Part shown: positions 20,836 to 30,761 of the stretch, one piece after another | Numbering within the stretch: position 1 is the first letter of the stretch | Layout of the letters: every line of letters begins with the position of its first letter | Source of the DNA: Erwinia aphidicola | GTDB taxonomy: Bacteria > Pseudomonadota > Gammaproteobacteria > Enterobacterales > Enterobacteriaceae | Length of the DNA stretch: 64,000 bases | Direction of reading: 5' to 3' | Assembly (NCBI RefSeq): GCF_024169515.1 | Contig: NZ_JAMKCQ010000001.1 | Location: 1,674,001-1,738,000, forward strand | Position numbers and translations under genes: made by a program | Notes under the pieces: generated by a model | The model's input: the letters and a program-made list of their open reading frames with translations, nothing else | What the model was told of the DNA's origin: nothing | The model's database searches: none

Positions 20836-21195
20836 GTGGTTAAGCTCGCATTTCCCAGGGAGTTACGTTTGTTAACTCCCACTCATTTCACTTTCGTCTT
20901 CCAGCAGCCACAACGGGCTGGCACGCCGCAAATCACTATACTCGGCCGCCTGAACACGCTGGGGCATCCCCGCATCGGTCTCACCGTCGCCAAAAAACAT
21001 GTTAAACGTGCGCATGAACGCAACCGGATCAAGCGATTGACCCGCGAAAGCTTTCGTCTACGTCAGCATGAATTACCGGCAATGGATTTTGTGATTGTGG
21101 CGAAAAAGGGTGTCGCGGATCTGGATAACCAGGCACTGACGGAAGCGTTGGAGAAACTATGGCGTCGTCACTGTCGCCTGGCTCGCGGCTCTTAA
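20836..21195 (+). CDS. rnpA: Ribonuclease P protein component
   Basis: The 119-residue protein matches E. coli RnpA almost residue for residue; the RNA-binding RNR motif is in [19 protein letters not shown]. It binds the catalytic M1 RNA for tRNA 5' maturation. The start is GTG ([10 protein letters not shown]), as in E. coli. Its last 37 bp overlap yidD in another frame, a usual enteric arrangement. Confidence 0.97.
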   Translation: MVKLAFPRELRLLTPTHFTFVFQQPQRAGTPQITILGRLNTLGHPRIGLTVAKKHVKRAHERNRIKRLTRESFRLRQHELPAMDFVIVAKKGVADLDNQALTEALEKLWRRHCRLARGS

Positions 21196-21401
21196 TCGGG
21201 CTGATTCGCGTTTATCAGCGCGTGATCAGCCCGCTTTTAGGTCCCCATTGCCGTTTCCATCCCACCTGTTCTCAATACGGTATTGAGGCATTGCGCAGGT
21301 TCGGATTGGTAAAAGGGTGTTGGTTGACGCTAAGACGCATATTAAAATGCCACCCTTTAAACCAGGGTGGCGACGACCCGGTGCCGCCACATAACCATTG
21401 A
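21159..21401 (+). CDS. yidD: Membrane protein insertion efficiency factor YidD
   Basis: An 80-residue protein with the family core [12 protein letters not shown], then [16 protein letters not shown] and [16 protein letters not shown]. It has an amphipathic N-terminal helix and conserved cysteines. YidD is associated with the inner membrane and assists YidC-dependent insertion. Slightly shorter at the C-terminus than E. coli YidD (85 aa). It overlaps rnpA and ends 18 bp before yidC. Confidence 0.95.
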   Translation: MASSLSPGSRLLIGLIRVYQRVISPLLGPHCRFHPTCSQYGIEALRRFGLVKGCWLTLRRILKCHPLNQGGDDPVPPHNH

Positions 21402-21419
21402 TCTCAGAGAACATTAACG

Positions 21420-23066
21420 ATGGATTCGCAACGCAATCTTTTTCTCATCGCTTTTCTGTTCGTGTCCTTTATGATCTGGCAAGCCTGGCAGACGGACCAC
21501 GCTCCGCAGCCATTGCAGACCCAGACCACGCAGAACACGACCAGCGCTGCCGGTGATGCCGCTAATCAGGGTGTACCTGCCAGCGGACAGGGCAAAACGA
21601 TCACCGTTAAGACCGATGTCCTGTCTTTAAACATCAATACCCGCGGTGGCGATATTGATCAGGCACAGCTGCTGACTTACCCGGACAAACTGGGTTCAGA
21701 CCAGCCTTTCCAGCTGCTGGAAACCACACCAGGCTTCCTGTATCAGGCACAAAGTGGCCTGACCGGTCGTAATGGCCCGGATAACCCGGCCAATGGTGCG
21801 CGCCCTCTGTACACCAGCAGCCAGGATCACTTCGAACTGGCAGAAGGCCAGAGCGAACTGCGTATCCCGCTGACCTTCACCGCTGAAAACGGCGCGACCT
21901 ACACCAAGACCTTCGTCCTGAAGCGCGGCGAGTACGCGATCAATGTCGATTATCAGGTCAACAACGCCACCCAGCAGCCGCTGGAAGTGTCGATGTTTGG
22001 TCAGCTGAAGCAGACCATTGATCTGCCGAAGCATCGCGACACCGGCAGCAACAACTTTGCGTTGCATACTTTCCGCGGTGCGGCTTACTCCAGCAGTGAG
22101 ACCAACTACGAGAAGTACAAATTCGACAAGATCAGCGATAACGAAAACCTGAGCACCACCACCAACAACGGTTGGGTGGCGATGATGCAGCAGTATTTCG
22201 CTACCGCCTGGGTTCCGCAGACTGCGGGCAGCAACACCCTTTACACCAGCAACCTGGGTAATGGTATTGCCGCTATCGGCTACAAATCTGCGCCAGTGAC
22301 CATCGCGCCGGGTTCCCAGCAGCAGCTGGCCGCGACCCTGTGGGTTGGCCCGGAAATTCAGGACAAAATGGCGGCGGTTGCCCCACACCTGGATCTGACC
22401 GTGGATTACGGCTGGCTGTGGTTTATCTCCCAGCCGCTGTTTAAGCTGCTGAAGTTCCTGCACAGCTTTATCGGTAACTGGGGCTTCTCAATTATCGTTA
22501 TCACCTTCATCGTGCGCGGCATCATGTACCCGCTGACCAAAGCGCAGTACACCTCGATGGCCAAAATGCGCATGCTGCAGCCGAAGATTCAGGCAATGCG
22601 TGAGCGTTTAGGTGAAGACAAGCAGAAGATGAGCCAGGAGATGATGGCGCTGTACAAAGCGGAGAAAGTGAACCCGCTTGGCGGCTGTCTGCCACTGGTT
22701 ATCCAGATGCCTATCTTCCTGGCACTGTACTACATGCTGATGGGCTCGGTGGAACTGCGCCATGCGCCGTTTGCACTGTGGATCCATGACCTGTCCGCAC
22801 AGGACCCGTACTACATCCTGCCGATCCTGATGGGTATCACGATGTTCTTCATTCAGAAGATGTCGCCAACCACCGTGACCGACCCGATGCAGCAGAAGAT
22901 CATGACCTTTATGCCTGTCATCTTCACCGTGTTCTTCCTGTGGTTCCCGTCTGGTCTGGTGCTGTACTACATCGTCAGTAACCTGGTGACCATTCTCCAG
23001 CAGCAGCTGATTTATCGCGGGCTGGAAAAACGGGGTCTGCACAGCCGCGACAAGAAAAAAGCGTAA
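21420..23066 (+). CDS. yidC: Membrane protein insertase YidC
   Basis: A 548-residue insertase (E. coli: 548). The N-terminal helix is [20 protein letters not shown], followed by the large periplasmic P1 domain (about 60-340) and the conserved five-helix core, beginning at [27 protein letters not shown] with the key hydrophilic-groove Arg in this segment. It inserts membrane proteins alone or with SecYEG. It belongs to the rpmH-rnpA-yidD-yidC cluster and is followed by a REP element and a terminator. Confidence 0.98.
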   Translation: MDSQRNLFLIAFLFVSFMIWQAWQTDHAPQPLQTQTTQNTTSAAGDAANQGVPASGQGKTITVKTDVLSLNINTRGGDIDQAQLLTYPDKLGSDQPFQLLETTPGFLYQAQSGLTGRNGPDNPANGARPLYTSSQDHFELAEGQSELRIPLTFTAENGATYTKTFVLKRGEYAINVDYQVNNATQQPLEVSMFGQLKQTIDLPKHRDTGSNNFALHTFRGAAYSSSETNYEKYKFDKISDNENLSTTTNNGWVAMMQQYFATAWVPQTAGSNTLYTSNLGNGIAAIGYKSAPVTIAPGSQQQLAATLWVGPEIQDKMAAVAPHLDLTVDYGWLWFISQPLFKLLKFLHSFIGNWGFSIIVITFIVRGIMYPLTKAQYTSMAKMRMLQPKIQAMRERLGEDKQKMSQEMMALYKAEKVNPLGGCLPLVIQMPIFLALYYMLMGSVELRHAPFALWIHDLSAQDPYYILPILMGITMFFIQKMSPTTVTDPMQQKIMTFMPVIFTVFFLWFPSGLVLYYIVSNLVTILQQQLIYRGLEKRGLHSRDKKKA

Positions 23067-23074
23067 TTTGTCCG

Positions 23075-23098
23075 TAGGGGCGAGGCATGCCTCGCCCG
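23075..23098 (+). repeat. GTAG-type REP element
   Basis: GTAGGGGC head followed by a perfect palindrome centred on GCATGC, directly after the yidC stop. It differs from the copy at 3134 by only one compensated base pair in the stem. Confidence 0.75.
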
Positions 23099-23126
23099 TG
23101 CTAAATTTCGGCACAATGCTTACACT

Positions 23127-23155
23127 AAGGCGGTCATCATGACCGCCTTTTTTTA
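23127..23155 (+). terminator. Rho-independent terminator after yidC
   Basis: AAGGCGGTCAT and ATGACCGCCTT form an 11-bp stem around a single C, followed by a T run. Placed between yidC and mnmE, it ends or attenuates the upstream transcript. Confidence 0.88.
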
Positions 23156-23176
23156 TCTTAAAAAAGAGAGTTCAAC

Positions 23177-24541
23177 ATGAGCCATAGCGATACTATCGTC
23201 GCCCAGGCGACCCCACCAGGCCGCGGCGGCGTCGGCATCCTGCGCATTTCCGGCAGCAAAGCCCGCGACGTGGCGCAGCTGCTGCTGGGCAAACTGCCAA
23301 AGCCGCGCTACGCCGACTATCTGCCCTTTACCGATGCGGATGGCAGCACGCTCGACCAGGGCATTGCGCTGTGGTTCCCCGGCCCGAACTCCTTTACCGG
23401 TGAGGACGTACTGGAGCTGCAGGGCCACGGCGGCCCGGTGATCCTCGACCTGCTGCTGAAGCGCATTGTCGCGCTGCCGGGGCTGCGCATTGCTAATCCG
23501 GGGGAGTTCTCCGAGCGCGCCTTTCTCAATGACAAGCTCGACCTCGCCCAGGCCGAGGCGATAGCCGACCTGATCGACGCCAGCTCCGAGCAGGCCGCGC
23601 GCTCGGCGGTCAACTCACTACAGGGGGTTTTCTCCACCCGCGTTAATGCCCTGGTGGAAGCACTCACTCACCTGCGCATCTACGTGGAGGCTGCGATTGA
23701 TTTCCCTGATGAGGAGATCGACTTCCTCTCCGACGGTAAAATTGAGGCCCAGCTTAATCAGGTTATCGGCGATCTGGATGGCGTGCGCGCTGAAGCCCGT
23801 CAGGGCAGCCTGCTGCGTGAAGGGATGAAGGTGGTGATCGCTGGCCGCCCTAACGCCGGAAAATCCAGCCTGCTCAACGCGCTGGCCGGGCGCGAAGCGG
23901 CGATTGTCACCGATATTGCCGGCACCACGCGCGACGTGCTGCGCGAGCATATCCACATTGACGGCATGCCGCTGCACATCATTGATACCGCTGGCCTGCG
24001 TGAAGCCAGTGACGAAGTGGAACGCATCGGTATTGAACGCGCATGGAAAGAGATAGAACAGGCCGATCGCGTGCTGTTTATGGTGGATGGCACCACCACC
24101 GGCGCCACCGAACCCGCTGAGATCTGGCCGGACTTTATTGCCCGCCTGCCGCAAACTCTGCCGATCACCGTGGTAAGGAATAAAGCGGATATCACTGGCG
24201 AAGCAGAGGGTCTGAGCGAAGTGAACGGTCACTCACTTATTCGCCTGTCGGCGCGCACCGGGGACGGTATCGATATCCTGCGCGACCATCTGAAAGCCAG
24301 CATGGGCTTTGCCGGCAATATGGAGGGCGGCTTCCTCGCCCGCCGGCGCCATCTTCAGGCGCTGGAGTTAGCAGCCACTCACCTGCAGCAGGGTAAACAT
24401 CAGCTGCTGGGTGCATGGGCTGGGGAACTGCTGGCGGAAGAGCTGCGCCTGGCCCAGCAGGCGCTGAGTGAGATCACCGGCGAATTCAGCTCCGACGATC
24501 TGCTGGGACGGATCTTCTCCAGTTTCTGCATCGGCAAATAA
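23177..24541 (+). CDS. mnmE: tRNA modification GTPase MnmE (TrmE)
   Basis: A 454-residue protein with an N-terminal folate-binding domain ([21 protein letters not shown]), a helical domain, and an inserted G domain: G1 GRPNAGKSS, the GTTRD switch, DTAGLRE and NKAD. The catalytic C-terminal FCIGK is intact. With MnmG it forms the cmnm5 modification of tRNA wobble uridine. It is the last conserved housekeeping gene before the accessory fimbrial region. Confidence 0.98.
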   Translation: MSHSDTIVAQATPPGRGGVGILRISGSKARDVAQLLLGKLPKPRYADYLPFTDADGSTLDQGIALWFPGPNSFTGEDVLELQGHGGPVILDLLLKRIVALPGLRIANPGEFSERAFLNDKLDLAQAEAIADLIDASSEQAARSAVNSLQGVFSTRVNALVEALTHLRIYVEAAIDFPDEEIDFLSDGKIEAQLNQVIGDLDGVRAEARQGSLLREGMKVVIAGRPNAGKSSLLNALAGREAAIVTDIAGTTRDVLREHIHIDGMPLHIIDTAGLREASDEVERIGIERAWKEIEQADRVLFMVDGTTTGATEPAEIWPDFIARLPQTLPITVVRNKADITGEAEGLSEVNGHSLIRLSARTGDGIDILRDHLKASMGFAGNMEGGFLARRRHLQALELAATHLQQGKHQLLGAWAGELLAEELRLAQQALSEITGEFSSDDLLGRIFSSFCIGK

Positions 24542-25091
24542 CTCTTTTCGCACTTCCGTTGTAACACGCCGTCCCGCTGTACAAACGTATGGCGGGATGG
24601 CCTGGTTTAAAAAACCCCTCCTTGTCAGTAAAAATAAACTAACACCTTGAATTTAATCATATAATAATCCCAGGCGAAATAATGTTTCATCGTACTGCGG
24701 CTAGTATTTAATTTCTTATAATTGGATTATGCGATATTTTTTTCTATCAATTAACTTCAAATTCAAATTTGCGACATAAATAATATTATGGGAAATGATA
24801 TTAACTAAATAATATCGCATTTATTATAAAGAGGCATTTTGTGAATGTTCGGTGATTGTATTGGAAAATTAGCTATGTAAGAATCCACGTCGTTGTCAGC
24901 TAAGGCAACATGTGACTAAAACAAGCAGGCTCACTCTGCATTCAATTAATAAGACAATTAATCCTTATTACCCACTTATATAATAAGCCGAAGGGTTATC
25001 TTATTATCGAGTCACTAAATCTGTTGGTTTAATCCCGCCCGGATTAAGTTAAGTCGGAATTTGTTATTAATCACCGTAAGGATACATTTAT
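24542..25091. other. AT-rich regulatory region upstream of the fimbrial operon
   Basis: About 550 bp, strongly AT-rich compared with its surroundings, without a convincing gene. Just after mnmE, CCGTCCCGC and GCGGGATGG can pair as a weak terminator near 24570-24600. Two copies of a TAATAAG...CTTATTA dyad lie at 24947-24970 and 24981-25006. The composition suits H-NS silencing. A 9-bp inverted repeat TGCGATATT/AATATCGCA (24730 and 24811) is also present. Confidence 0.5.
24947..25006. promoter_or_regulatory. Two identical dyads upstream of the major pilin gene
   Basis: TAATAAG and CTTATTA pair across 10 bp at 24947-24970. The same two half-sites pair across 12 bp at 24981-25006. The centres are 35 bp apart, and both lie 85-145 bp before the pilin ATG. 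Tandem dyads with the same arms suggest two operators for one dimeric regulator; no regulator gene lies in the operon. Confidence 0.45.
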
Positions 25092-25649
25092 ATGAAAATG
25101 AATAAAATTATGCTGGCTGCGGCCATGACTTTTGCCGCTGTTTCCCTGGCGCATGCTGCAGACGCCACGCCAGGTGCAGCGGCTGGCTCTCAGGGTAGTG
25201 GGCAGTTGTCGTTCAGCGGGTCTATCGTTGATGCACCTTGCTCAATCAAGAGTGAGTCCACCAAGCAGGATATCAACCTGGGTGCTATCTCTAAAGCTCT
25301 GCTGGCTAAGGCAGACGGGCACTCAACGCCTACGCAGGTGAACATCAAACTGGAAAACTGCGAGCTGGCGAAAGACAAAAATGGCGTAACCATTACCTTT
25401 AGCGGCGCGGCAAACGATACCGACGACTCCATGCTGGGTCTGGCAGGTAATGCTTCCGATGCCGGGATTGTGTTTGTTGATAACAAGGGCCAGAAAATCA
25501 AACTGGGTGAAGCAAGCCAGCCAACCAAACTGGTCGGTAGCGACTCCACTCTGAGCTTCAGCGCCTACGTTCAGCAGACTAAAGCCACGCCATCCATTGT
25601 GCCTGGTGACTTTACCGCTGTGGCTAATTTCCAGCTGGCTTACCAGTAA
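25092..25649 (+). CDS. Major fimbrial subunit (MrpA/PapA-like pilin)
   Basis: A 185-residue type I-superfamily pilin with a Sec signal (cleavage expected after AHA near 22). A disulfide pair C50 (VDAPCSI) and C90 (LENCELA) and the C-terminal FTAVANFQLAYQ with penultimate aromatic residue are standard for donor-strand-exchange subunits. The QGSGQLSFSGSIVDAPCSI stretch is close to MR/P- and P-type major pilins. First gene of the operon, with AAGGA before the ATG. It should form the shaft of the pilus outside the cell. Confidence 0.9.
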   Translation: MKMNKIMLAAAMTFAAVSLAHAADATPGAAAGSQGSGQLSFSGSIVDAPCSIKSESTKQDINLGAISKALLAKADGHSTPTQVNIKLENCELAKDKNGVTITFSGAANDTDDSMLGLAGNASDAGIVFVDNKGQKIKLGEASQPTKLVGSDSTLSFSAYVQQTKATPSIVPGDFTAVANFQLAYQ

Positions 25650-25716
25650 GCTTTAGCGCATGCCGTCAACGTGCGGCGCATAGCCGCACGTTTTTTCCAT
25701 GCAGCAGGAGTCGGTG

Positions 25717-26250
25717 ATGTTAGTAACAGAAACAAGCCTGCGGGCCTTTCCCACTCTGATACTGGCGCTGTTTTTTCTTTCTACTGTTAGCCAGGCAGCG
25801 CAACAGGGTAAGGGAGAAGTCTCCATGAGGGGTGCCATCGTCGATACCGCCTGCACTATTGCGACCCGTGATGCTCAACAGAGCATTGATTTGGGTTCTC
25901 TGCCGGTATCCACCCTTGCGCGCGAGGGTAAAGGGCCCGCCTTCCCCCTCACTATTCGTCTGACAGACTGCGTGCTTGGGCGCGCACACAATAACAAAAC
26001 ATTTAACATCACGTTTGATGGTCCTGCCGAAGGATCAACGTTTAATTTACAGGGTAAGGCCTCTGGCGTCGCCCTGCGTATCAGCGATGCCACCGGGCGT
26101 ATAGCCAAAGCCGGTGTCGCGCTCCCACCGCAGGATATTACCCCTGGTGATATGCGTCTGGAATACTTTCTCACCCTGGTGAGCGATCAAAAGCCGCTAA
26201 TGGCCGGAGCCTATTTTATCACCGTCCGTTTCAAGCTGGACTATTTCTGA
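25717..26250 (+). CDS. Minor fimbrial subunit (MrpB/PapH-like, possible terminator)
   Basis: A 177-residue pilin with signal peptide, a cysteine pair C46 (VDTACTI) and C85 (LTDCVLG), and a C-terminal FKLDYF beta-zipper motif. Position two, between the major pilin and the usher, is that of PapH/MrpB, which end assembly and anchor the rod. ATG 25717 is chosen because GGAG lies six bases before it; an ATG six codons upstream has no ribosome site. The terminator role is inferred from gene order. Confidence 0.82.
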   Translation: MLVTETSLRAFPTLILALFFLSTVSQAAQQGKGEVSMRGAIVDTACTIATRDAQQSIDLGSLPVSTLAREGKGPAFPLTIRLTDCVLGRAHNNKTFNITFDGPAEGSTFNLQGKASGVALRISDATGRIAKAGVALPPQDITPGDMRLEYFLTLVSDQKPLMAGAYFITVRFKLDYF

Positions 26251-26296
26251 TGATGAAAAGTCAGGGATAATAAATTAACGGAAAAGCGGATTAACC

Positions 26297-28816
26297 ATGA
26301 AACACTACGCAGCACGGAAGCTGTTCAATCTAAAATTACTATCAGCCTTAATTGTTCTGACGCTGGGTCATTCCGGGCGGGTTTTTTCCTCTGACGATAT
26401 CCAGTTCAATATGGATGTGCTGGATGTTAACGACCGTAAGCATGTTGACCTGAGCCAGTTTTCACGTCAGGGATATATTATGCCCGGTGATTACAGCCTG
26501 ACGGTGCGTATTAACAAAACCGAGCTCTCCGAGCGCACTGTCACCTTTATGGCCGATGAAAACGATGCAAAATCGAGCGTAGCCTGCCTTACCCCCGACC
26601 TGGTTAAGCAATTCGGCCTCAAGCCGCAGCCGTTAGCCGCTCTGAAATGGCATCAGCAGGGGAAGTGCCTCGACATAAGTAGCCTTAAAGGGCTGCAGGC
26701 CCGTGGCGATCTCTCCACTTCCTCGCTCTATATCACTATCCCGCAGGCCTGGCTGGAATATACCGCCGACGACTGGGACCCGCCTTCCCGCTGGGACAAC
26801 GGCATCCCTGGGATTTTGCTCGACTACAGCCTGAATGCCCAGCAGCAGCGCAGCCATAACAGCGGCGACAGGCTTAACCTCAGCGGTAACGGTACCGCAG
26901 GTGTAAACCTGGGTGCATGGCGGCTGCGTGCTGACTGGCAGGGCCGGGCAGAACGCCAGAGCGGTGAGCACGCGCAGACCAGCCGCGAGTTTGACTGGAG
27001 CCGCTTCTACGCCTGGCGTGCACTGAGCTGGCTTGGCGCCAAACTGATGATCGGTGAGAACTATCTCGACTCCTCCATCTTCGACAGCTTCCGTTTTACC
27101 GGCGCCAGCCTGACATCGGATGACAGCATGCTGCCGCCTAATCTGCGCGGCTACGCGCCGGAAGTGACGGGTATCGCCAGAACCGATGCCAAAGTGACCG
27201 TCAGCCAGCAGGGGCGAGTACTGTATGAAACTCAGGTCGCCGCAGGCCCGTTCCGTATTCAGGATCTGAGCGATGCGGTCACCGGCCAGCTGGACGTGCG
27301 CGTTGAAGAGCAGGACGGCAGCGTGCAGACCTTTACCATTAATACCGCCAGTATTCCCTATCTGACCCGCCCGGGCACCATTCGCTTTAAGGTCTCATCG
27401 GGGAAACCCTCAGACTGGAAGCACCGCACCAATGGCGCGCTGTTCAGCGCCGGTGAATTGACCTGGGGGATCAGCAACGGCTGGTCAATGTACGGCGGCG
27501 CTATCGGCGGTGATAAGTATCAGGCACTCTCCATCGGTATTGGCCGTGACCTGCTGGCGCTGGGCGCCATCTCGCTGGATGCCACCCAGTCGCGCGCGCG
27601 TTTGTCGAGTGAGGATAACACCCTGAGCGGCGGCTCATACCGGGTGAGCTATGCGAAAAGTTTTGAGAGCTACGACAGTCAGATTACCTTCGCCGGCTAT
27701 CGCTTCTCGCAGGAGAACTTTATGAGCATGTCAGAGTATCTGGATGCCAAAGAAGATAGCAGCCGCATGGGTAAAAGTAAGCAGATGTATACCGTGACCT
27801 TCAATAAACAGTTCCGCGATGTCGGTCTGTCAACGTACATGACCTACACGCATCAGACTTACTGGAACCGGCCGACCAATGACCGCTACAGCCTGATGCT
27901 GTCGCGCTACTTCGACTGGTGGAAGATCCGCTCAGCCAGCGTATCACTTTCCGCCTACCGTAACCGCGTCGACCAGCGTAATGACGATGGTATGTATCTC
28001 TCCCTCTCTATCCCGTGGGGAGATCGCGGCAGCATTGGCTACAGCATGTCAGCGGCAGGAAAAGAGCGCAGCAATAGCCTGACGTGGAACGATCGCATCA
28101 ACGCCAGTGATAACTACTCGCTCAGCGCCGGTAACAGCCGCAGCGGCGGCAGGGTGAGCGGCTACTACAACCATGACGGTGATATCGCCCGCGTCAGCGC
28201 CAACGCCAGCTATGACCAGGGGCATTACCGCTCGCTGGGATTGAATGCTCAGGGTGGCATGACGCTGACTGCGGAGGGCGGGGCCCTGCATCGTAACAAT
28301 ACCAACGGCGGTACCCGACTGTTAGTGGATACCGACGGCGTGCCGAATGTACCCGTGAAGGGCTACGGCAGCAACCTCCATACCAACTACTTTGGTAAAG
28401 CGGTGATTGCCGATGTTAGCAACTACTATCGCAACAGCGCCCGCATCGACCTTGACAAGCTTGGCGATGATGCGGAGGCCCTGACCTCAGTGGTGCAGGC
28501 CACGCTGACCGAAGGGGCGATTGGCTACCGTCGGTTTAATGTCATTTCCGGTGCGAAAGCGATGGCGATCATCAAGCTGGCAGACGGCAGCACGCCACCG
28601 TTTGGTGCCAAAGTGATCAACTCGCGTAAGCAGGTAACCGGGCTGGTTAACGATGATGGCACTCTCTACCTGAGCGGCATCCGGGCCGGCGAAATCATGA
28701 GCGTAGAGTGGGACGATAAAGCGCAGTGTGAAGTGCGCCTGCCCACGCCGCTACCCGCAGATATGATCAGTCATTCTCTACTGCTGCCGTGTGAAGTCTC
28801 TGACGCGCGCAGCTGA
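26297..28816 (+). CDS. Fimbrial outer-membrane usher (PapC/MrpC-like)
   Basis: An 839-residue usher. After the signal peptide the N-terminal domain reads DDIQFNMDVLDVNDRKHVDL; the barrel and plug follow, with APEVTGIARTDAKVTVSQQG at the plug boundary. The C-terminal domain has a cysteine pair (QCEVRLPTP and LLPCEV). The usher threads chaperone-bound subunits across the outer membrane. Gene order pilin-pilin-usher-chaperone is that of MR/P and P fimbriae rather than type 1 fimbriae, where the chaperone comes first. Confidence 0.93.
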   Translation: MKHYAARKLFNLKLLSALIVLTLGHSGRVFSSDDIQFNMDVLDVNDRKHVDLSQFSRQGYIMPGDYSLTVRINKTELSERTVTFMADENDAKSSVACLTPDLVKQFGLKPQPLAALKWHQQGKCLDISSLKGLQARGDLSTSSLYITIPQAWLEYTADDWDPPSRWDNGIPGILLDYSLNAQQQRSHNSGDRLNLSGNGTAGVNLGAWRLRADWQGRAERQSGEHAQTSREFDWSRFYAWRALSWLGAKLMIGENYLDSSIFDSFRFTGASLTSDDSMLPPNLRGYAPEVTGIARTDAKVTVSQQGRVLYETQVAAGPFRIQDLSDAVTGQLDVRVEEQDGSVQTFTINTASIPYLTRPGTIRFKVSSGKPSDWKHRTNGALFSAGELTWGISNGWSMYGGAIGGDKYQALSIGIGRDLLALGAISLDATQSRARLSSEDNTLSGGSYRVSYAKSFESYDSQITFAGYRFSQENFMSMSEYLDAKEDSSRMGKSKQMYTVTFNKQFRDVGLSTYMTYTHQTYWNRPTNDRYSLMLSRYFDWWKIRSASVSLSAYRNRVDQRNDDGMYLSLSIPWGDRGSIGYSMSAAGKERSNSLTWNDRINASDNYSLSAGNSRSGGRVSGYYNHDGDIARVSANASYDQGHYRSLGLNAQGGMTLTAEGGALHRNNTNGGTRLLVDTDGVPNVPVKGYGSNLHTNYFGKAVIADVSNYYRNSARIDLDKLGDDAEALTSVVQATLTEGAIGYRRFNVISGAKAMAIIKLADGSTPPFGAKVINSRKQVTGLVNDDGTLYLSGIRAGEIMSVEWDDKAQCEVRLPTPLPADMISHSLLLPCEVSDARS

Positions 28817-28861
28817 AAACGGATAGTCAATTATCAACTTGATGAATTTTAAGGTAACCAC

Positions 28862-29614
28862 ATGTTTTCAAATAAAATTATTCCTTTTTTACTGCTGAGC
28901 ACCACGCTGGCGACACAGCAGGCTTCTGCCGCCATTTCACTCGACCGCACCCGGGTTATTTTTGACGGCAAGGCAAAGTCAGCCAGTCTCAGCATCAGTA
29001 ATCAGAATACCCAGCTGCCCTATCTGGCCCAGACGTGGATTGAAGATGAGAAGGGTAACAAAATCAACTCGCCGCTGACGGCGCTGCCGCCCTTGCAGCG
29101 CGTGGAGCCGGGGAAAAAAAGCCAGGTGAAAGTGCAGGCGCTGCCGGCAGCCAACGCGCTGGCGCAGGATCGTGAGACGCTTTACTACTTCAACCTGCGC
29201 GAGATCCCGCCTAAGAGTGATAAGGCCAATACGTTACAGATTGCCCTTCAAACCCGTATCAAGCTGTTATACCGCCCTGCGGCGCTCTACATTGCGCAAA
29301 ATAGCGCACCCCCGCAGGAGCAGCTGACGCTGACGCGTAAGGGCGACCGCTATCTGGTTAATAATCCCACAGGCTACTACATCACGCTGATCGACGGGGG
29401 TGCCAGCAAGCAGGGAACCCCGCTGGCAGATTTTCAGCCACTGATGGTGGCCCCCAAAACCAGCGGCGAGCTGAACGTTACCGCAGCCCAGCTCGGCACC
29501 AGCCCGGTGTTGAAATATATCGATGACTACGGTGGCCGCCCGTCGCTCAGCTTTAGCTGTTCCGGCAATCAGTGTCAGGTCGTGCCAGGCAATAGCCAGG
29601 GCCTGACAGACTGA
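28862..29614 (+). CDS. Periplasmic fimbrial chaperone (PapD/MrpD-like)
   Basis: A 250-residue PapD-type chaperone with signal peptide (cleavage after ASA near 23). Landmarks are ISLDRTRVIFDG, the hydrophobic G1 donor strand with short F1-G1 loop (KVQALPAANAL), ETLYYFNLREIPPK, and TGYYITL in domain 2. It folds the pilins by donor-strand complementation and delivers them to the usher. The short F1-G1 loop places it in the FGS group, which serves rod-shaped pili. AAGG stands 8 bp before the ATG. Confidence 0.92.
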   Translation: MFSNKIIPFLLLSTTLATQQASAAISLDRTRVIFDGKAKSASLSISNQNTQLPYLAQTWIEDEKGNKINSPLTALPPLQRVEPGKKSQVKVQALPAANALAQDRETLYYFNLREIPPKSDKANTLQIALQTRIKLLYRPAALYIAQNSAPPQEQLTLTRKGDRYLVNNPTGYYITLIDGGASKQGTPLADFQPLMVAPKTSGELNVTAAQLGTSPVLKYIDDYGGRPSLSFSCSGNQCQVVPGNSQGLTD

Positions 29615-29650
29615 GTATTAAAGATAATCCAGCCAGGGAATGACAACGAT

Positions 29651-30274
29651 ATGAAGCAGAAGGAATTAGCGGGCGAACCGCGACGGTCAACGGGAAAAAA
29701 CGGTATTGCAGGCGTGCTGATCTGCACCTGTGGGCTGTTCGCGGCTGCTGCGCTGGCCGGGGAACATCGCCCCGTCACCTTCGGTGAAGGTAGCCTGACC
29801 CTCTCCGGCTCACTAACCGAAAGCGCCTGCCGGCTGGAGATGACCAGCCTGCACCAGGTGGTATGGCTCGGCAATACCGATACTGCCTCGCTGCGGCGGC
29901 CGGGGGACCGCGCTGCGCCGGTGAGCTTTCAGCTGAAGCTGGAGGACTGCGGGCGTGGCCCAACATCATTACGCGACAGCAAAAGCGGCAATGTCAGCTG
30001 GAGCACAATGCAACCCGCAGTGTCAGTCTGGTTTTATGGTACCCGCGATGACGATATGCCCGATTATCTGAAAATAAACGGCACCAGCGGGCTGGCGCTG
30101 GCGCTGGCCGACAGCCAGGGAGAGCCTCTGCCGCTTAACCAGCGCGCCGCGCCGCTCTTTCTCTCACCCGGCCGAAACACGTTAACCTACACCGTCACGC
30201 CGGTGCGCACGCCTGCGCCACTGCGTGCAGGTGGCTGGAACGCCAACCTTGATTTCAGGATGATTTATGACTAG
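29651..30274 (+). CDS. Minor fimbrial subunit (MrpE-position pilin)
   Basis: A 207-residue pilin-like protein. A basic N-terminus leads into a hydrophobic signal ending at ALAGE (near 37). A Cys pair lies in LTESACRLEM and LEDCGRG, and the C-terminus LDFRMIYD fits the subunit beta-zipper motif. Its signal region is longer than usual. It lies 36 bp after the chaperone and overlaps the next gene by 8 bp. By position it corresponds to MrpE; whether it is an adaptor or rod subunit cannot be seen from sequence. Confidence 0.78.
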   Translation: MKQKELAGEPRRSTGKNGIAGVLICTCGLFAAAALAGEHRPVTFGEGSLTLSGSLTESACRLEMTSLHQVVWLGNTDTASLRRPGDRAAPVSFQLKLEDCGRGPTSLRDSKSGNVSWSTMQPAVSVWFYGTRDDDMPDYLKINGTSGLALALADSQGEPLPLNQRAAPLFLSPGRNTLTYTVTPVRTPAPLRAGGWNANLDFRMIYD

Positions 30275-30761
30275 CCGTAATGCCCTACGCTGGCTGCCGA
30301 TGGTGCTGTCGGCGGGCTGGGTTTCGCTTGCGGTCGCCGGTACCGCGCAAAGCACCATCACGATATCCATGACCGTGCTGAATCCGCCCCCCTGCACCAT
30401 TAACGATGGCAAGGCGATTGAGGTGGATTTTGGTGAGTTAATTGCAGATGACCTTGACGGCATTCAATTCGGTCGTGCGGTAAACATTGACCTCTCCTGC
30501 AGCGGCCAGAGAAAAAATCAGCTGCGGCTGCAGTTCCAGGGCACGCCAGATAAGGCCATTGCAAACTATCTGCAGACTAACCACGAGGGGCTGGCGATAA
30601 AATTCTTTAGAAATGGCCAGCTATTACCGCTTAACAGCTGGCTTAACTTTAACTGGCCGGATGTACCTGAGCTGCGCGCAGCACCTGTGATTAGCAATAA
30701 AAAGGTGCTGACCGGCGGTACCTTCAGCGCCAGCGCTACGCTGCGCGTGGAGTATCAATAA
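30267..30761 (+). CDS. Minor fimbrial subunit (MrpF/PapE-K-like)
   Basis: A 164-residue pilin with signal peptide (AVAGTAQ region near 25), a Cys pair in NPPPCTIND and IDLSCSG, and the C-terminal ATLRVEYQ motif. The stretch KAIEVDFGELIADDLDG is typical of tip-fibrillum minor subunits. It overlaps both neighbours (8 bp upstream, 1 bp downstream), so translation is coupled. Likely a tip or adaptor subunit. Confidence 0.8.
   Translation: MTSRNALRWLPMVLSAGWVSLAVAGTAQSTITISMTVLNPPPCTINDGKAIEVDFGELIADDLDGIQFGRAVNIDLSCSGQRKNQLRLQFQGTPDKAIANYLQTNHEGLAIKFFRNGQLLPLNSWLNFNWPDVPELRAAPVISNKKVLTGGTFSASATLRVEYQ

Noticed and set aside
24730..24819. 9-bp inverted repeat TGCGATATT/AATATCGCA upstream of the fimbrial operon, as an invertible switch
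   Set aside because: The arms are short and AT-rich, only 72 bp apart, and no fimB/fimE/mrpI-type recombinase gene lies in the window; chance is likely.
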